Assembly (NCBI GenBank): GCA_007695125.1
Contig: REEJ01000181.1
Location: 1-41,502 of the forward strand
Origin: Trueperaceae bacterium
GTDB taxonomy: Bacteria; Deinococcota; Deinococci; Deinococcales; Trueperaceae
Length of the DNA stretch: 41,502 nucleotides
Reading direction: 5' to 3'
Part shown: positions 16,558 through 24,709 of the stretch, piece by piece
Numbering within the stretch: the first letter of the stretch is position 1
Layout: each line of letters opens with the position of its first letter
Notes under the pieces: generated by a model
Seen by the model: only the letters and a program-made list of their open reading frames with translations
Database searches by the model: none
Told to the model about the DNA's origin: nothing
Position numbers and translations under genes: made by a program

Positions 16558-17492
16558 GCCTGCCGCGCCCGATCGGTCAGGACGCTGCCCTCGTGGCGCT
16601 GCGCCAGCTCGCCGCGGGTGGCGCCCGCACGTTCTTGTTCGCGGGGCCCGACGGGGTCGGTCGGCGTGTCGCCGCGCGCTGGTTCGCGGCCTACTTGAAC
16701 TGCCGCACGGGGCTCGACGAGCCCTGTGGGGCGTGCGCTCCTTGCCTGACCTGGCGCGACGTCGACGACGGCATGGTGTCGCTGCAGGACTACCGCGAGG
16801 TGGCGGCGCCAGCGACGACGCGTGACGGGCGCCCGACCAGGCGTCGGGTCATCGGCATCGATCAGCTCGTCGACCGTCCGGACGGCGACCCGGATCCGCT
16901 CGGACCGTGGCTCGCGCGAGCGCCCACGGAGCGCGTGCGCGTCGGGGTCGTCGAGGCCGCAGAGGAACTCGGCGAGGCGGCCGCCAACGCGTTCCTCAAG
17001 ACGCTCGAGGAGCCCCCGACGAGGGCCGTCATCGTGCTGGTTGCGCCCGGACCCGACGCGCTCCTGCCGACGGTGGCGTCGCGCTGCACCGTCGTTCGGT
17101 TCGCACCGGTCACACCCGACGCCGCGACGTGGCGGCGCCATCATCCGCATCCGGCACTCCGTCTGGGACGCCCTGCAAGGCTGCGCGACGACGAGACGAC
17201 GGACGCCGCTCGGCGCGCCGTCACCGCCTTCACCGCGGCCCTGCCGACCTCCCTGGGTGCGACGTTCGCGGCCCTCCGCGACCTTCAGGACGCCTGGGAG
17301 GCGGACGCCGAACTCGTGCCGGGCCTGCTGCGCGAGTCCGCACGCGCTCGCGGCGCGGTCGTGTACGCGGCCTGCGACGCTGCCCTCGAGGCGGTCGAGA
17401 CGGCCACTGCGCAGTACGTGCACCGGGCGTTGACGCTGAAGCGCTTCGCCTTGACCCTGCGAAGCGTGTGGGGCGACGCAGACCCTCGCTGA
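16554..17492 (+). CDS. holB: DNA polymerase III delta' subunit (clamp loader)
   Basis: Part of the sliding-clamp loader. The 312-residue AAA+ protein has an N-terminal P-loop-like GPDGVGRR (about 30-37) in which the Walker lysine is Arg, as expected for the non-hydrolysing delta' subunit. A zinc module follows (CRTGLDEPCGACAPC, about 50-64), then VVEAAEELGEAAANAFLKTLEEPP and the ASRC sensor segment. The C-terminal region (220-312) is poorly conserved. It is coupled to the upstream phosphoesterase by a 4-base overlap. A tandem hairpin separates its stop from the convergent ricT. Confidence 0.85.
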   Translation: MSLPRPIGQDAALVALRQLAAGGARTFLFAGPDGVGRRVAARWFAAYLNCRTGLDEPCGACAPCLTWRDVDDGMVSLQDYREVAAPATTRDGRPTRRRVIGIDQLVDRPDGDPDPLGPWLARAPTERVRVGVVEAAEELGEAAANAFLKTLEEPPTRAVIVLVAPGPDALLPTVASRCTVVRFAPVTPDAATWRRHHPHPALRLGRPARLRDDETTDAARRAVTAFTAALPTSLGATFAALRDLQDAWEADAELVPGLLRESARARGAVVYAACDAALEAVETATAQYVHRALTLKRFALTLRSVWGDADPR

Positions 17493-17494
17493 CG

Positions 17495-17546
17495 CGGCAC
17501 GGCAGCTAGCCGCTGCCGTGCGGCACGGCAGCTAGCCGCTGCCGTG
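17495..17546. terminator. Tandemly duplicated bidirectional hairpin between holB and ricT
   Basis: A 26-base unit occurs twice in perfect tandem (17495-17520 and 17521-17546). Each unit folds as CACGGCAGC-tagcc-GCTGCCGTG, a 9-base-pair stem with a 5-base loop. The ricT stop codon (TAG on the minus strand, 17532-17534) lies across the first arm and loop of the second copy. There is no T run. The likely role is termination from both sides. Confidence 0.7.
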
Positions 17547-18332
17547 CTGGCGCTTCACCTCGTCGGCGGGGAACTCGTGGAACGCACCCTCATCGGTGCG
17601 CAGGTCGACGGTGCGGGCGAGCGGGTTGAGCTTCACGACCCGGCCGCACACGCCGCTCTCCTCGTGGCACGCCTTGACGCCCTTCTTCGGCATCCCCTTG
17701 AGCAGCTCTCGGTACATGTCGTGCTCGTACTGCAAGCAGCACATCAGGCGCCCGCAGGGACCGGTGATCTTCTCGGGGTTCAGCGGCAGCTGCTGGTCGC
17801 GCGCCATCCGGATCGACACGGCACTGAACGACTGGAGCCAGGTCGAGCTGCACGAACCCGTGCCGCAGGCGCCGAGCGTGCCGAGCATGCGCGCCTGGTC
17901 GCGCGGTCCGACGTTCACGAACTCGAGGCGCGCCTGCGTGTAGCGCATGAGCTCCTGCGCCAACACGCGCAGCGGCGCTTGCCCCTCGGCCGTGTACGAC
18001 ACGACCAGCACGGACTCGTCGAGCGTGAACTCGCAGGCGACGACCTTGATGTCGGCGCCGGCCTGGCGAGCTCGTGCGCGGAGCAACCAGGTGAGCTCCT
18101 CCCCCTTCGTCTGGAGGTGCTCGAAGGCCTGCAAGTCGTCGGCCTCCGCATCCCGCACGTAGTGCCCGCTGGTGCGACCCTCGTCACGCACCTCGGTGCG
18201 GACCAAGGCGACCTCCAGGCCGCGACGGGTGGCGACGACGCCCCGCGTGCCGACGATCGGCGGCTGCGGGGGCGCCTCCACGTAGTGGAGCTTCGGGCCG
18301 TTGTCGAACGTCACTCCGATAGCGTTTGGCAC
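17532..18332 (-). CDS. ricT: PSP1-domain protein RicT (YaaT)
   Basis: A 266-residue member of the PSP1/YaaT family. In Bacillus, RicT with RicA and RicF forms an iron-sulphur complex that works with RNase Y in mRNA maturation. The hallmark block LGACGTGSCSSTWLQSFSAV and SLNP-like LPLNPEKITGPCGRLMCCLQYE is present, with cysteines at 100, 156, 161, 193, 198, 199, 222 and 229. The start is GTG 18332 with GGAGG 8 bases upstream, which lies inside the end of rnhB (22-base overlap). The longer open frame to 19016 is only the shadow of rnhB. It is the third gene of a kinase-rnhB-ricT operon. Neither RicA nor RicF is in the window. Confidence 0.88.
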   Translation of the reverse strand: MPNAIGVTFDNGPKLHYVEAPPQPPIVGTRGVVATRRGLEVALVRTEVRDEGRTSGHYVRDAEADDLQAFEHLQTKGEELTWLLRARARQAGADIKVVACEFTLDESVLVVSYTAEGQAPLRVLAQELMRYTQARLEFVNVGPRDQARMLGTLGACGTGSCSSTWLQSFSAVSIRMARDQQLPLNPEKITGPCGRLMCCLQYEHDMYRELLKGMPKKGVKACHEESGVCGRVVKLNPLARTVDLRTDEGAFHEFPADEVKRQHGSG

Positions 18333-19054
18333 GCGTTGTCCTCCGGCGGATCGAACCCACGCCGGGGCGCGAGCGCCGCGACGGGGCGGAATGTTTGACG
18401 ATGCCACGTGCAGGGTCCCAGACGAGCGAGCGCAGCTCTGTGCTCGGGCGCCCCGTACCCCTTGTGGCGTTCGAAGCCGTACTCGGGCCAGCGTACCGCT
18501 GCGGCGCGCATGACGTCGTCGCGGTGCGTCTTGGCGAGCAGGCTGGCGGCTGCGACCTGGTACGAGCGTGCGTCGGCGCGCGCCGGGTGCCGGATGCCGC
18601 GCGGACCATCCCAGGCGCCCCAGCGCTGGGTCGGGAGCCGCAGGTAATCGGTGACCAGCGCGTCGATCGCTCCAGCGGCGCGGCGACCGAGCTCGGCCAC
18701 GGCGACCGGCTGACCGGCCAACGCCCGCAGCCCGCGCTCGGCGGCGGCCAGCGTGGCGTTCAACACGCCCACGGCGTCGACCTCGCCCGCGTCCGCCTCC
18801 ACGATGGCCCAGGCCAGCGCGCGCGCGCGGACTTCGGCGGCGAGCGCCTCGCGCCGCGGCGCTGCGACGGTCTTGGAGTCGACGAACGGATACACGGCGA
18901 CGGGGAGCAGCACCACGCCCACGACGACGGGGCCAGCCCATGCGCCGCGGCCCGCCTCGTCGACGCCGGCCACCGCGCAGAACCCCTCGCTCCACAACTC
19001 GGATTCGAAGCGCCACCCCGGTGTGGGATGGGCGCCAGCTGGGCGCTCAGGCAC
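18311..19054 (-). CDS. rnhB: Ribonuclease HII
   Basis: Removes misincorporated ribonucleotides and RNA from RNA-DNA hybrids. The 247-residue protein carries VDEAGRGAWAGPV (acidic pair at about 31-32), the DSK motif, ADARSYQVAAASLLAKTHRDDVM and the HKGYG loop, all typical of type 2 RNase H. The start is GTG 19054, which lies 8 bases inside the kinase gene. The C-terminal 25 residues (VAALAPRRGFDPPEDNACQTLSE) extend past the usual end, and their coding bases include the ribosome site and start of ricT. Confidence 0.92.
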   Translation of the reverse strand: MPERPAGAHPTPGWRFESELWSEGFCAVAGVDEAGRGAWAGPVVVGVVLLPVAVYPFVDSKTVAAPRREALAAEVRARALAWAIVEADAGEVDAVGVLNATLAAAERGLRALAGQPVAVAELGRRAAGAIDALVTDYLRLPTQRWGAWDGPRGIRHPARADARSYQVAAASLLAKTHRDDVMRAAAVRWPEYGFERHKGYGAPEHRAALARLGPCTWHRQTFRPVAALAPRRGFDPPEDNACQTLSE

Positions 19055-20228
19055 CCGCGATCATCACGTCGGCATCGGCGAGCGGCGCCGCGACGTCGAC
19101 GGGGATCGTGAAGTAGAAGGTGCTACCACGACCGACCTTGGACTCGACCCAGATCTTGCCGCCATGCTTCTCGACGGCGAGCTTGCAGAACGTGAGCCCC
19201 ATGCCCGTGTCGTAGCGGTCGTGGACGGTGTGGCGCGACTGCTCGAAGGCGTTGAAGATGCGCTTCTGGTCGACCTCGGGGATGCCCTCACCGTCGTCGC
19301 GCACCGACAGCACGAACGCGTCGTCTTGCTTCCACGCCCGGAAGTCGATGTAGCCGCCGCGCCGCGTGTGCTTGATCGCGTTGGCCATCAGGTTGGCCAA
19401 GATGCGACGCAGGAGGCCGGAGTCGGCCACCAGTTGCTCGGCCTCGGGACGCACGAGGAAGCCGAAGTGTCGGTCGCGCGGCCCGCCGGAGACGTCGCCG
19501 AGGGACTCCTTGGCGAGGTCGGTGAGGCTCGCGACGCTCGTTGGAGCGTAGGGCATGTGCCCGTCCTTCATCCGCCGCACGTCGAGGATGTTGGCTGCGA
19601 GATTGAGCAGGTGCTGCGACTCGCTCCGCGCCAGCGACAGCAACTCGTCGAGTCCCGCGTCCTCGCGGCCGCTGCCCTTCAGCATCTCCATGCTGTGGTC
19701 CAGCAGACCCATCACGCTCGAGATCGGGCTCTTGAGGTCGTGCACGAGCATGTGGATCAGATCGTCCTTGACGCGCTCGGACTCCTTGTAGGCCTGCTCG
19801 AACCGACGCGACTGCTCCAACGCGGCCCGCAGGCCACGCTCCGACTGGCGTCGGCCCAGGAGCCGCTGCAGGTACGAGCGCACCACGCTCGGCGACGTCG
19901 GCAGCGTGACGTACACGTCGACCCCGGACTCGACGATGCCCGCTTGCGCCTCGGCGCTGTCGGGACCCAGATAGACGAACGGCACGTCGGCGAGGGACGG
20001 TCGACGGCGCAGCAACCCGATCAGGTCGAGCTGCGGCACCTTGGCGACGAGCGCATGCTCGAGCACGACCGCCTCGGGAACGGCGACGCGCGTGTGGTAG
20101 AGCAACTTCTCGACGTCCGTGAAGACCTCGACCGCGAGGTCGAGACCCGTGACGACCGACGACATCCCTGCCCCTCGGTCCTCGGTCGCCATCGCGATCA
20201 ACACATACGGCGCTCGCGTCTCCGGCAC
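19047..20228 (-). CDS. Sensor histidine kinase with degenerate receiver domain
   Basis: A cytoplasmic kinase of 393 residues. Residues 1-125 have a receiver-like alternation of strands and helices but lack the key residues: where the phosphorylatable Asp should be, the sequence reads VVLEH (Glu57), and the conserved Lys-Pro reads LP. A coiled-coil linker (130-155) leads to the H-box LVHDLKSPISS (His163). An HATPase_c domain follows with NLMANAIKHT, DDGEGIP, FNAFEQS and GMGLTFCK. No membrane segment is present, so it probably senses a cytoplasmic or protein signal. The start is GTG 20228, six bases after the box TGA-TATGAT. It is first in an operon with rnhB and ricT; no response-regulator gene is adjacent. 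Confidence 0.85.
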   Translation of the reverse strand: MPETRAPYVLIAMATEDRGAGMSSVVTGLDLAVEVFTDVEKLLYHTRVAVPEAVVLEHALVAKVPQLDLIGLLRRRPSLADVPFVYLGPDSAEAQAGIVESGVDVYVTLPTSPSVVRSYLQRLLGRRQSERGLRAALEQSRRFEQAYKESERVKDDLIHMLVHDLKSPISSVMGLLDHSMEMLKGSGREDAGLDELLSLARSESQHLLNLAANILDVRRMKDGHMPYAPTSVASLTDLAKESLGDVSGGPRDRHFGFLVRPEAEQLVADSGLLRRILANLMANAIKHTRRGGYIDFRAWKQDDAFVLSVRDDGEGIPEVDQKRIFNAFEQSRHTVHDRYDTGMGLTFCKLAVEKHGGKIWVESKVGRGSTFYFTIPVDVAAPLADADVMIAGA

Positions 20229-20234
20229 CTGGCC

Positions 20235-20243
20235 ATCATATCA
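20235..20243 (-). promoter_or_regulatory. Extended -10 TGA-TATGAT, leaderless start at 20228
   Basis: On the minus strand TGA-TATGAT is followed 6 bases later by GTG. It lies in a 43-base intergenic gap shared with the divergent VWA-gene promoter. Confidence 0.65.
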
Positions 20244-20259
20244 GTCGGCTCGCGCGCGG

Positions 20260-20265
20260 TAGCCT
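20260..20265 (+). promoter_or_regulatory. -10 box TAGCCT, leaderless start at 20272
   Basis: TAGCCT followed 6 bases later by ATG. The preceding triplet is CGG. Confidence 0.55.
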
Positions 20266-20271
20266 CGGGGT

Positions 20272-22734
20272 ATGGAAGTCCTGTCGCAGCTCTTCGCGGC
20301 GCCCTGGGTGCTCCTCGCCCTGCTGGCCTTGCCGCTGCTCCCGCTCGGCCAGCGCAGGGTGTGGCGTGGCCTCACGCTCGCGCTGCTGGTGATCGCGTTG
20401 GCGCAGCCGCAACTGCCTCGTGACCAGGACCGCACCGTCTTGGTCGTCGACGTCTCGGACAGCGTCCGCGCCGGAGCGCTCGAGGCGACGCGCGAGTTCG
20501 CGCTCGAGACCTGGGGCGACGAGACCACCACCCTCTACTTCGCTGCCGACACGGTACGCGTGCCGGGTCCCACGGCGGACGTCCCGAGCGTCTTGAACCG
20601 TGGCGCGACGGACATCGCGCGGGCACTGCAGGTCGCCAGCGCCGACGCACCGGCGCGCATCGTGCTGGTCAGCGACGGAGTTGCGTCGCGCGGCGACGTG
20701 AGCGCAGCCCTCCCCACCGTGCCGGTCGACGTGCTCCACGTCGATCCGGCGCCGAACGCGCGTCTGAGCACCCTGCTGGTGCCCGACCGGGCGCCGCCGG
20801 GGGCGACGCTCGAGGCCGTCGCCGTGGTCGAACTCGACCGCGCTGCAGAGCTCACGCTCCGCCCGAGCGTCGACGGCGCCGCATTGCCCGGAACGACGCA
20901 CGCGCTGCAGCCTGGCCGGCATGCGCTGCCTTTCGAGGTCGTGGCTGGCGCCGCCGGGGTGCTGCGTGTCGAAGCGACCATCGAGGTCGATTTCGACCAG
21001 CCGACCGCCGACGACCGCCAAGCGGCGGAGGTGGTCGTGAGCCAGGACGCCCCGGTGCTCGTGATCGGTGACGCGGCGACCGCCGCCCTGCTCCGTGCGC
21101 AGGGCATCGACGTGGTCGAGGGGGGGCCCGAGATCGTACAGACGCCCCTCGATTACGGTGCCATCGTCGTTCGCGGCGGTGTGGACGACTTCTCGAGCGG
21201 TCAGCTCGAGCTGCTCGCTCGCTACGTCGAGCAAGGCGGCGGCCTCCTCAAGACAGGTGGCCCCGACGGTTTCGGACTCGGTGGTTGGTACCGCACGCCG
21301 CTCGATGCCGTCCTGCCCGTGGCGTCGGACGTCCGCACCGACGTGACCCTGCCACAGGTGGCGATGGTGATCGTCCTCGACATCTCGATGTCGATGGTGG
21401 CCGGGAACCCGAGCCGCCTGGAGATCGCCAAGCGCGGCGCCCTCGACGTCGTCGACCTGGCGTACCAAGACGACCTCGTCGGACTCATCGTGTTCAGCGA
21501 CCCGGCCCTGACACGCTGGGCGTTCGAGCTCCGCCCCGCCACCGATCGCGGGAAGCTCGAGATGCGCGACGCGATCCTGTCCATCGAAGCGCAGGGCGGC
21601 ACGATCCTGTTGCCCGGCTACCGCATGGCGCTCGAAGCGCTGCGCGACGTGGACGCGGCGATCAAGCACGTGATCGTGCTGTCCGACGGCTTCCTGTTCG
21701 ACGGCACCGGCCCCTTCGGCGGCGGCACGCCGCCCGACTGGTTCGAGGTCGGTCGAGAGGGTCGGCGCGACGGCATCACCACGTCGACGATCGCGATCGG
21801 AGAGGCCGATCCGGAGCAGCTCAGCGCCATCGCCCGCGGTGGCGGCGGGCGCTTCTACGAGGCCGCCGATCCGGGCACGCTGCCGCGGATCTTCACGAAC
21901 GAAGCGCTCACCGCAACGCGCGACCTCCTGCGTGCCGAGCCGACCGTCCCGACGGCCCGCCGACACCCGCTCTTCCCCGTCGACGGCGCCTTGCCGAGCG
22001 TGGACGCGTACGTGTCGACCACGTTGCGCCCCGAGGCGGAGGCGCTGATGGTCGGCGTCGACGCCGAGCCCGTGCTCGCCGTGGGCCGTCACGGGCTCGG
22101 CCGCAGCGCCGCCCTGACGACCGACTTGAACGCCTGGGCCGGTGCGCTCGGGCGGTGGACCGACCTCCCCGGCGTCCTCGGCGGGGTGGTGCGCTGGCTG
22201 CAGGCGCGCCCCGACCAGTACACGGTCACGACCAACCGCAGCGGTGCACGTCTCGAGGTGGTCGTCGACGCCGTACGCGACGGTGCCTACGTGAACGACG
22301 CGCGGCTCACGGCGCGCTTCCAAGGTCAGCAGGTCGCCCTCCAGCAGGTCGCGCCTGGGCGCTACGCCGCGCACCTCGACGTGAGCGGCAGCGGTGGCAC
22401 GATGGTGATCGCCGACGCCCAAGACGTCGTGGCGCGGCGCCAGGTGGCGACGCCCGACCCGGAGTTCGCGCCGATCGACGGCAGCGCCGTGTTGGCGGAC
22501 CTCGCTGCGCGGACGGGTGGCACCGTCATCGGCGACCCTGCCGCCTACCGACCGCCGGCCACGCAACAGTGGTCGCCCGTCTGGGTGTGGCCAGCCGTAG
22601 CCGCGCTCGCGCTCTTCCTGGTCGAACTCCTGTGGCGCCGCCTCGGTCGCGAGGGGGCCGTCACGACGCGCCGCGACCCGGTCTTCAGCCGTCTCCGGTT
22701 GCGTCGAGCGGAGCGTCCACCGCCACTTTCGTGA
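20272..22734 (+). CDS. Membrane-anchored protein with two VWA domains
   Basis: An 820-residue protein. Two membrane helices open it (about 9-26 and 33-46). A first VWA fold follows with a metal site DVSDS (Asp60, Ser62, Ser64), then a beta-sandwich stretch, a glutamine-amidotransferase-like fold (about 258-345; YVEQGGGLLKTGGPDGFG), a second VWA domain with DISMS (Asp370, Ser372, Ser374), and a C-terminal helix (about 776-795) with a basic tail. Such BatA/YfbK-like surface proteins bind partner proteins through the metal sites; no partner AAA+ ATPase (MoxR) is in the window. The start is set by the leaderless promoter. The last 50 bases overlap the convergent truD. Confidence 0.82.
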   Translation: MEVLSQLFAAPWVLLALLALPLLPLGQRRVWRGLTLALLVIALAQPQLPRDQDRTVLVVDVSDSVRAGALEATREFALETWGDETTTLYFAADTVRVPGPTADVPSVLNRGATDIARALQVASADAPARIVLVSDGVASRGDVSAALPTVPVDVLHVDPAPNARLSTLLVPDRAPPGATLEAVAVVELDRAAELTLRPSVDGAALPGTTHALQPGRHALPFEVVAGAAGVLRVEATIEVDFDQPTADDRQAAEVVVSQDAPVLVIGDAATAALLRAQGIDVVEGGPEIVQTPLDYGAIVVRGGVDDFSSGQLELLARYVEQGGGLLKTGGPDGFGLGGWYRTPLDAVLPVASDVRTDVTLPQVAMVIVLDISMSMVAGNPSRLEIAKRGALDVVDLAYQDDLVGLIVFSDPALTRWAFELRPATDRGKLEMRDAILSIEAQGGTILLPGYRMALEALRDVDAAIKHVIVLSDGFLFDGTGPFGGGTPPDWFEVGREGRRDGITTSTIAIGEADPEQLSAIARGGGGRFYEAADPGTLPRIFTNEALTATRDLLRAEPTVPTARRHPLFPVDGALPSVDAYVSTTLRPEAEALMVGVDAEPVLAVGRHGLGRSAALTTDLNAWAGALGRWTDLPGVLGGVVRWLQARPDQYTVTTNRSGARLEVVVDAVRDGAYVNDARLTARFQGQQVALQQVAPGRYAAHLDVSGSGGTMVIADAQDVVARRQVATPDPEFAPIDGSAVLADLAARTGGTVIGDPAAYRPPATQQWSPVWVWPAVAALALFLVELLWRRLGREGAVTTRRDPVFSRLRLRRAERPPPLS

Positions 22735-23800
22735 TCTCGCGGACCAGCGTCGTCGCGTAGCTCCCCTTGGGCAGCGTGAACGCGAGGGTCAACGCGGCGA
22801 TCTCCGGCTCGTCCTCGACCGTCGCGTCGAGGTCGACGAGACGTGTGATGCGCCGGTCGCCGCGGCGGGCCCGAAACTGCTCCCAACGCAACCCCAGCCG
22901 ACGCAGCTGCTCGGCCTCGTCGGCGCCCGCCGCCTGGCCCGATGGCCGGACCTTGCTGCCGTACAGCGGCAGCGTAGCCGAGATGGCGAGGGCGAGCGCC
23001 CGCGGGGCCTCGGCGGCCGCGTCGAGCACCTCGAACGTCCCACCGGTGTCGTGCTTGCGAGCCCAGTCGCCCGCGACGACGGTCGCGAAGCGGCCGTCGC
23101 GCACGCGCTCCGCGAGCAGCGCGTTGAAGATCTGCGACTGCAAGGCCGCCACGAAGAAGCGCCGCAGCCTGGGCCCACCGGGCATGACCTGGCCGTGCAC
23201 CTCGCGGTACCCGTCCACGGCGTTGCGACCGAAGCGGCCGAAGCGTTGCGGCCCGACGTAGTTCGGTGCGCCGCGCGCAGCGAGGGCAGCCAGGATCGAC
23301 CGGGCACGTTCCCCAGCGCCAGCGCTGACACCGCGGACGCGGATGCGGAAACGGTTCCCACGCAGGTGCCCGATGCCGAGCTTGTTGCGGTGACGGCTGA
23401 CCTCGAGGACCCGCACGCCAGGCGTCGCCTCGAGCGCGGCGACCGCGTCGGCGTGGGCGTTCGGGATGCTCAACCACTGCTCGGTCCGGGCCAGCTTGTC
23501 CTTCAGACCGGCGACGCCGACGGCGCGGTCGGGCACACCCGCTGCGATCAACGCGACCACCACGTCGCGCGTCGTCAGGCCGACCTTCTCGACACGCACG
23601 TAGGTGTGGCTGCCGCGCCCCTCCGGGAGGTAGGCGGGGATCTCCCTGACGTCGAAGTCGTCGCTCTCGGCGCGGATGCGACCACCGGTTCCCGGCAGGT
23701 CGCTGGTCACGGCCGGCAGGTCGTCCCAGCGGAAGGTCAGGGCGTGCTCCCGTTCCGGCGTCAGCGCCTCGAGGTCGTCCCGACCGCCGCCATCGCTCAC
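22685..23800 (-). CDS. truD: tRNA pseudouridine synthase TruD
   Basis: Converts U13 of tRNA to pseudouridine. The 371-residue protein has the catalytic Asp101 in GLKDKLART, plus DDFDVREIPAYLPEGRGSHTYVRVEKVGLTT, the NYVGPQRFGRFGRN block and the TRUD insertion domain (about 150-300). The start is GTG 23800, overlapping the stop of the Lon-N gene as GTGA; longer open-frame starts are inside that gene. Its 3' end overlaps the double-VWA gene by 50 bases on the other strand, one of the longest convergent overlaps here. Confidence 0.92.
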   Translation of the reverse strand: MSDGGGRDDLEALTPEREHALTFRWDDLPAVTSDLPGTGGRIRAESDDFDVREIPAYLPEGRGSHTYVRVEKVGLTTRDVVVALIAAGVPDRAVGVAGLKDKLARTEQWLSIPNAHADAVAALEATPGVRVLEVSRHRNKLGIGHLRGNRFRIRVRGVSAGAGERARSILAALAARGAPNYVGPQRFGRFGRNAVDGYREVHGQVMPGGPRLRRFFVAALQSQIFNALLAERVRDGRFATVVAGDWARKHDTGGTFEVLDAAAEAPRALALAISATLPLYGSKVRPSGQAAGADEAEQLRRLGLRWEQFRARRGDRRITRLVDLDATVEDEPEIAALTLAFTLPKGSYATTLVREITKVAVDAPLDATGDG

Positions 23801-24444
23801 TCGGCTTCGTCCACCACGGGCGCGTGTGCCGCGAGCCGCTCCTCGATGAGCTTCTGGGCCAAGCGGAAGCGCGCGAGCAACGAGGGCGCCTCGAGCAGGA
23901 CCTGGCGCGACGCGCTCGGCACGCGCACGTTGGCGCACACCAGCGAAGCCTGGAACAGTGGATCGTCGGGCAGGTTCGCGTCGATCTGCTCCTGGGCGTC
24001 GAACGCGAAGACGGTGGCTGCGTAGCGCCGGAAGGCCTCCAGGGCGTCCCAGGCGGCGATGCGCTCTTCGTTCGGATCGTCGCGCTCGAGCGGCCAGGGG
24101 GTGAGCGGCGTGAAGTACAGAGGCCGCGTGACGCCGTCCGGCTCAGGCACGTCCTCACGCTCGGTCGGGGCGACTCGTGTGCGCTCCTGGGCGTGAGCGA
24201 GCAGCTCGAACGTCCCGTCGACCCGCTCCTCGACCCGCACCACGTCCATCACGGTGCCGACGTCGGCGATCGCAGCCGTGTCCGCGTCGAGGCCCTTCGG
24301 CCGGGCCAGCGCGATCACGAAGCGCTTCGGCTCGTGCTCGAGGACGAACCGCACCAGTCGCCGGTAACGCGCCTCGAACACGTACAGGGGCACCGTCATG
24401 CCGGGGAACGCGACGACGTCGAGTGGGAAGATCGGCAACAGCAT
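23797..24444 (-). CDS. Lon N-terminal-domain protein (LonA substrate-binding domain alone)
   Basis: A 215-residue protein beginning MLLPIFPLDVVAFPGMTVPLYVFEARYRRL, the classical start of the Lon N-terminal (LAN) domain. It lacks the AAA+ and protease domains, so it is a free-standing substrate-binding module. The C-terminal half is helical (about 130-205). Its function is unknown. The start is ATG 24444, fixed by an extended -10 box 6 bases upstream; the longer open frame to 24531 lacks any support. It is coupled to truD by a 4-base overlap. Confidence 0.85.
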   Translation of the reverse strand: MLLPIFPLDVVAFPGMTVPLYVFEARYRRLVRFVLEHEPKRFVIALARPKGLDADTAAIADVGTVMDVVRVEERVDGTFELLAHAQERTRVAPTEREDVPEPDGVTRPLYFTPLTPWPLERDDPNEERIAAWDALEAFRRYAATVFAFDAQEQIDANLPDDPLFQASLVCANVRVPSASRQVLLEAPSLLARFRLAQKLIEERLAAHAPVVDEAE

Positions 24445-24450
24445 GTGGGA

Positions 24451-24459
24451 ACGGTACCA
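24451..24459 (-). promoter_or_regulatory. Extended -10 TGG-TACCGT, leaderless start at 24444
   Basis: On the minus strand TGG-TACCGT is followed 6 bases later by ATG. Confidence 0.65.
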
Positions 24460-24535
24460 GCACGGACGCTCTACGACGTATGGCCTCGCACCCGAAGCCG
24501 ACACGCTCTTCGAGCGCTCCGCTGGGGCCACGAGA

Positions 24536-24563
24536 ACGCCCCCCGGTCTGCACCGGGGGGCGT
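24536..24563 (-). terminator. Hairpin downstream of tRNA-Asp
   Basis: A perfect 12-base-pair stem: ACGCCCCCCGGT (24536-24547) pairs with ACCGGGGGGCGT (24552-24563) around a 4-base loop. It begins 4 bases past the tRNA 3' end. On the minus strand it is followed by TCTCG, a weak T-rich tail. Confidence 0.75.
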
Positions 24564-24566
24564 CTG

Positions 24567-24642
24567 TGGCGGAGCCGACGGGATTCGAACCCGCGACCTT
24601 CTGCGTGACAGGCAGATATGCTAACCGCTACACTACGGCTCC
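24567..24642 (-). tRNA. tRNA-Asp (anticodon GUC), CCA encoded
   Basis: Minus-strand cloverleaf: acceptor arms GGAGCCG and CGGCTCC, anticodon stem TCTGC/GCAGA with loop CTGTCAC (anticodon GTC), T-arm GCGGG-TTCGAAT-CCCGT, discriminator G and encoded CCA (24567-24569). It is 76 bases long in total. The anticodon reads Asp codons GAC/GAU. It stands alone, with its own promoter and terminator. Confidence 0.97.
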
Positions 24643-24653
24643 ACGCACCCGCG

Positions 24654-24682
24654 AGCGTACCGACAGAGGCGGCCCCTGTCAA
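24654..24682 (-). promoter_or_regulatory. tRNA-Asp promoter with full -35 and -10
   Basis: On the minus strand a perfect TTGACA (24677-24682), a 17-base spacer, then TACGCT (24654-24659), 11 bases before the mature tRNA. It is the only promoter in this window where I found a consensus -35 box. Confidence 0.85.
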
Positions 24683-24709
24683 CCGCCCCGCGACATCGAA
24701 CCGCGTCCG

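Noticed and set aside
17495-17546. Tandem repeats as a CRISPR array or attachment site
   Set aside because: Only two copies, no spacers, each a simple hairpin that includes a stop codon between convergent genes; no cas or integrase genes nearby.
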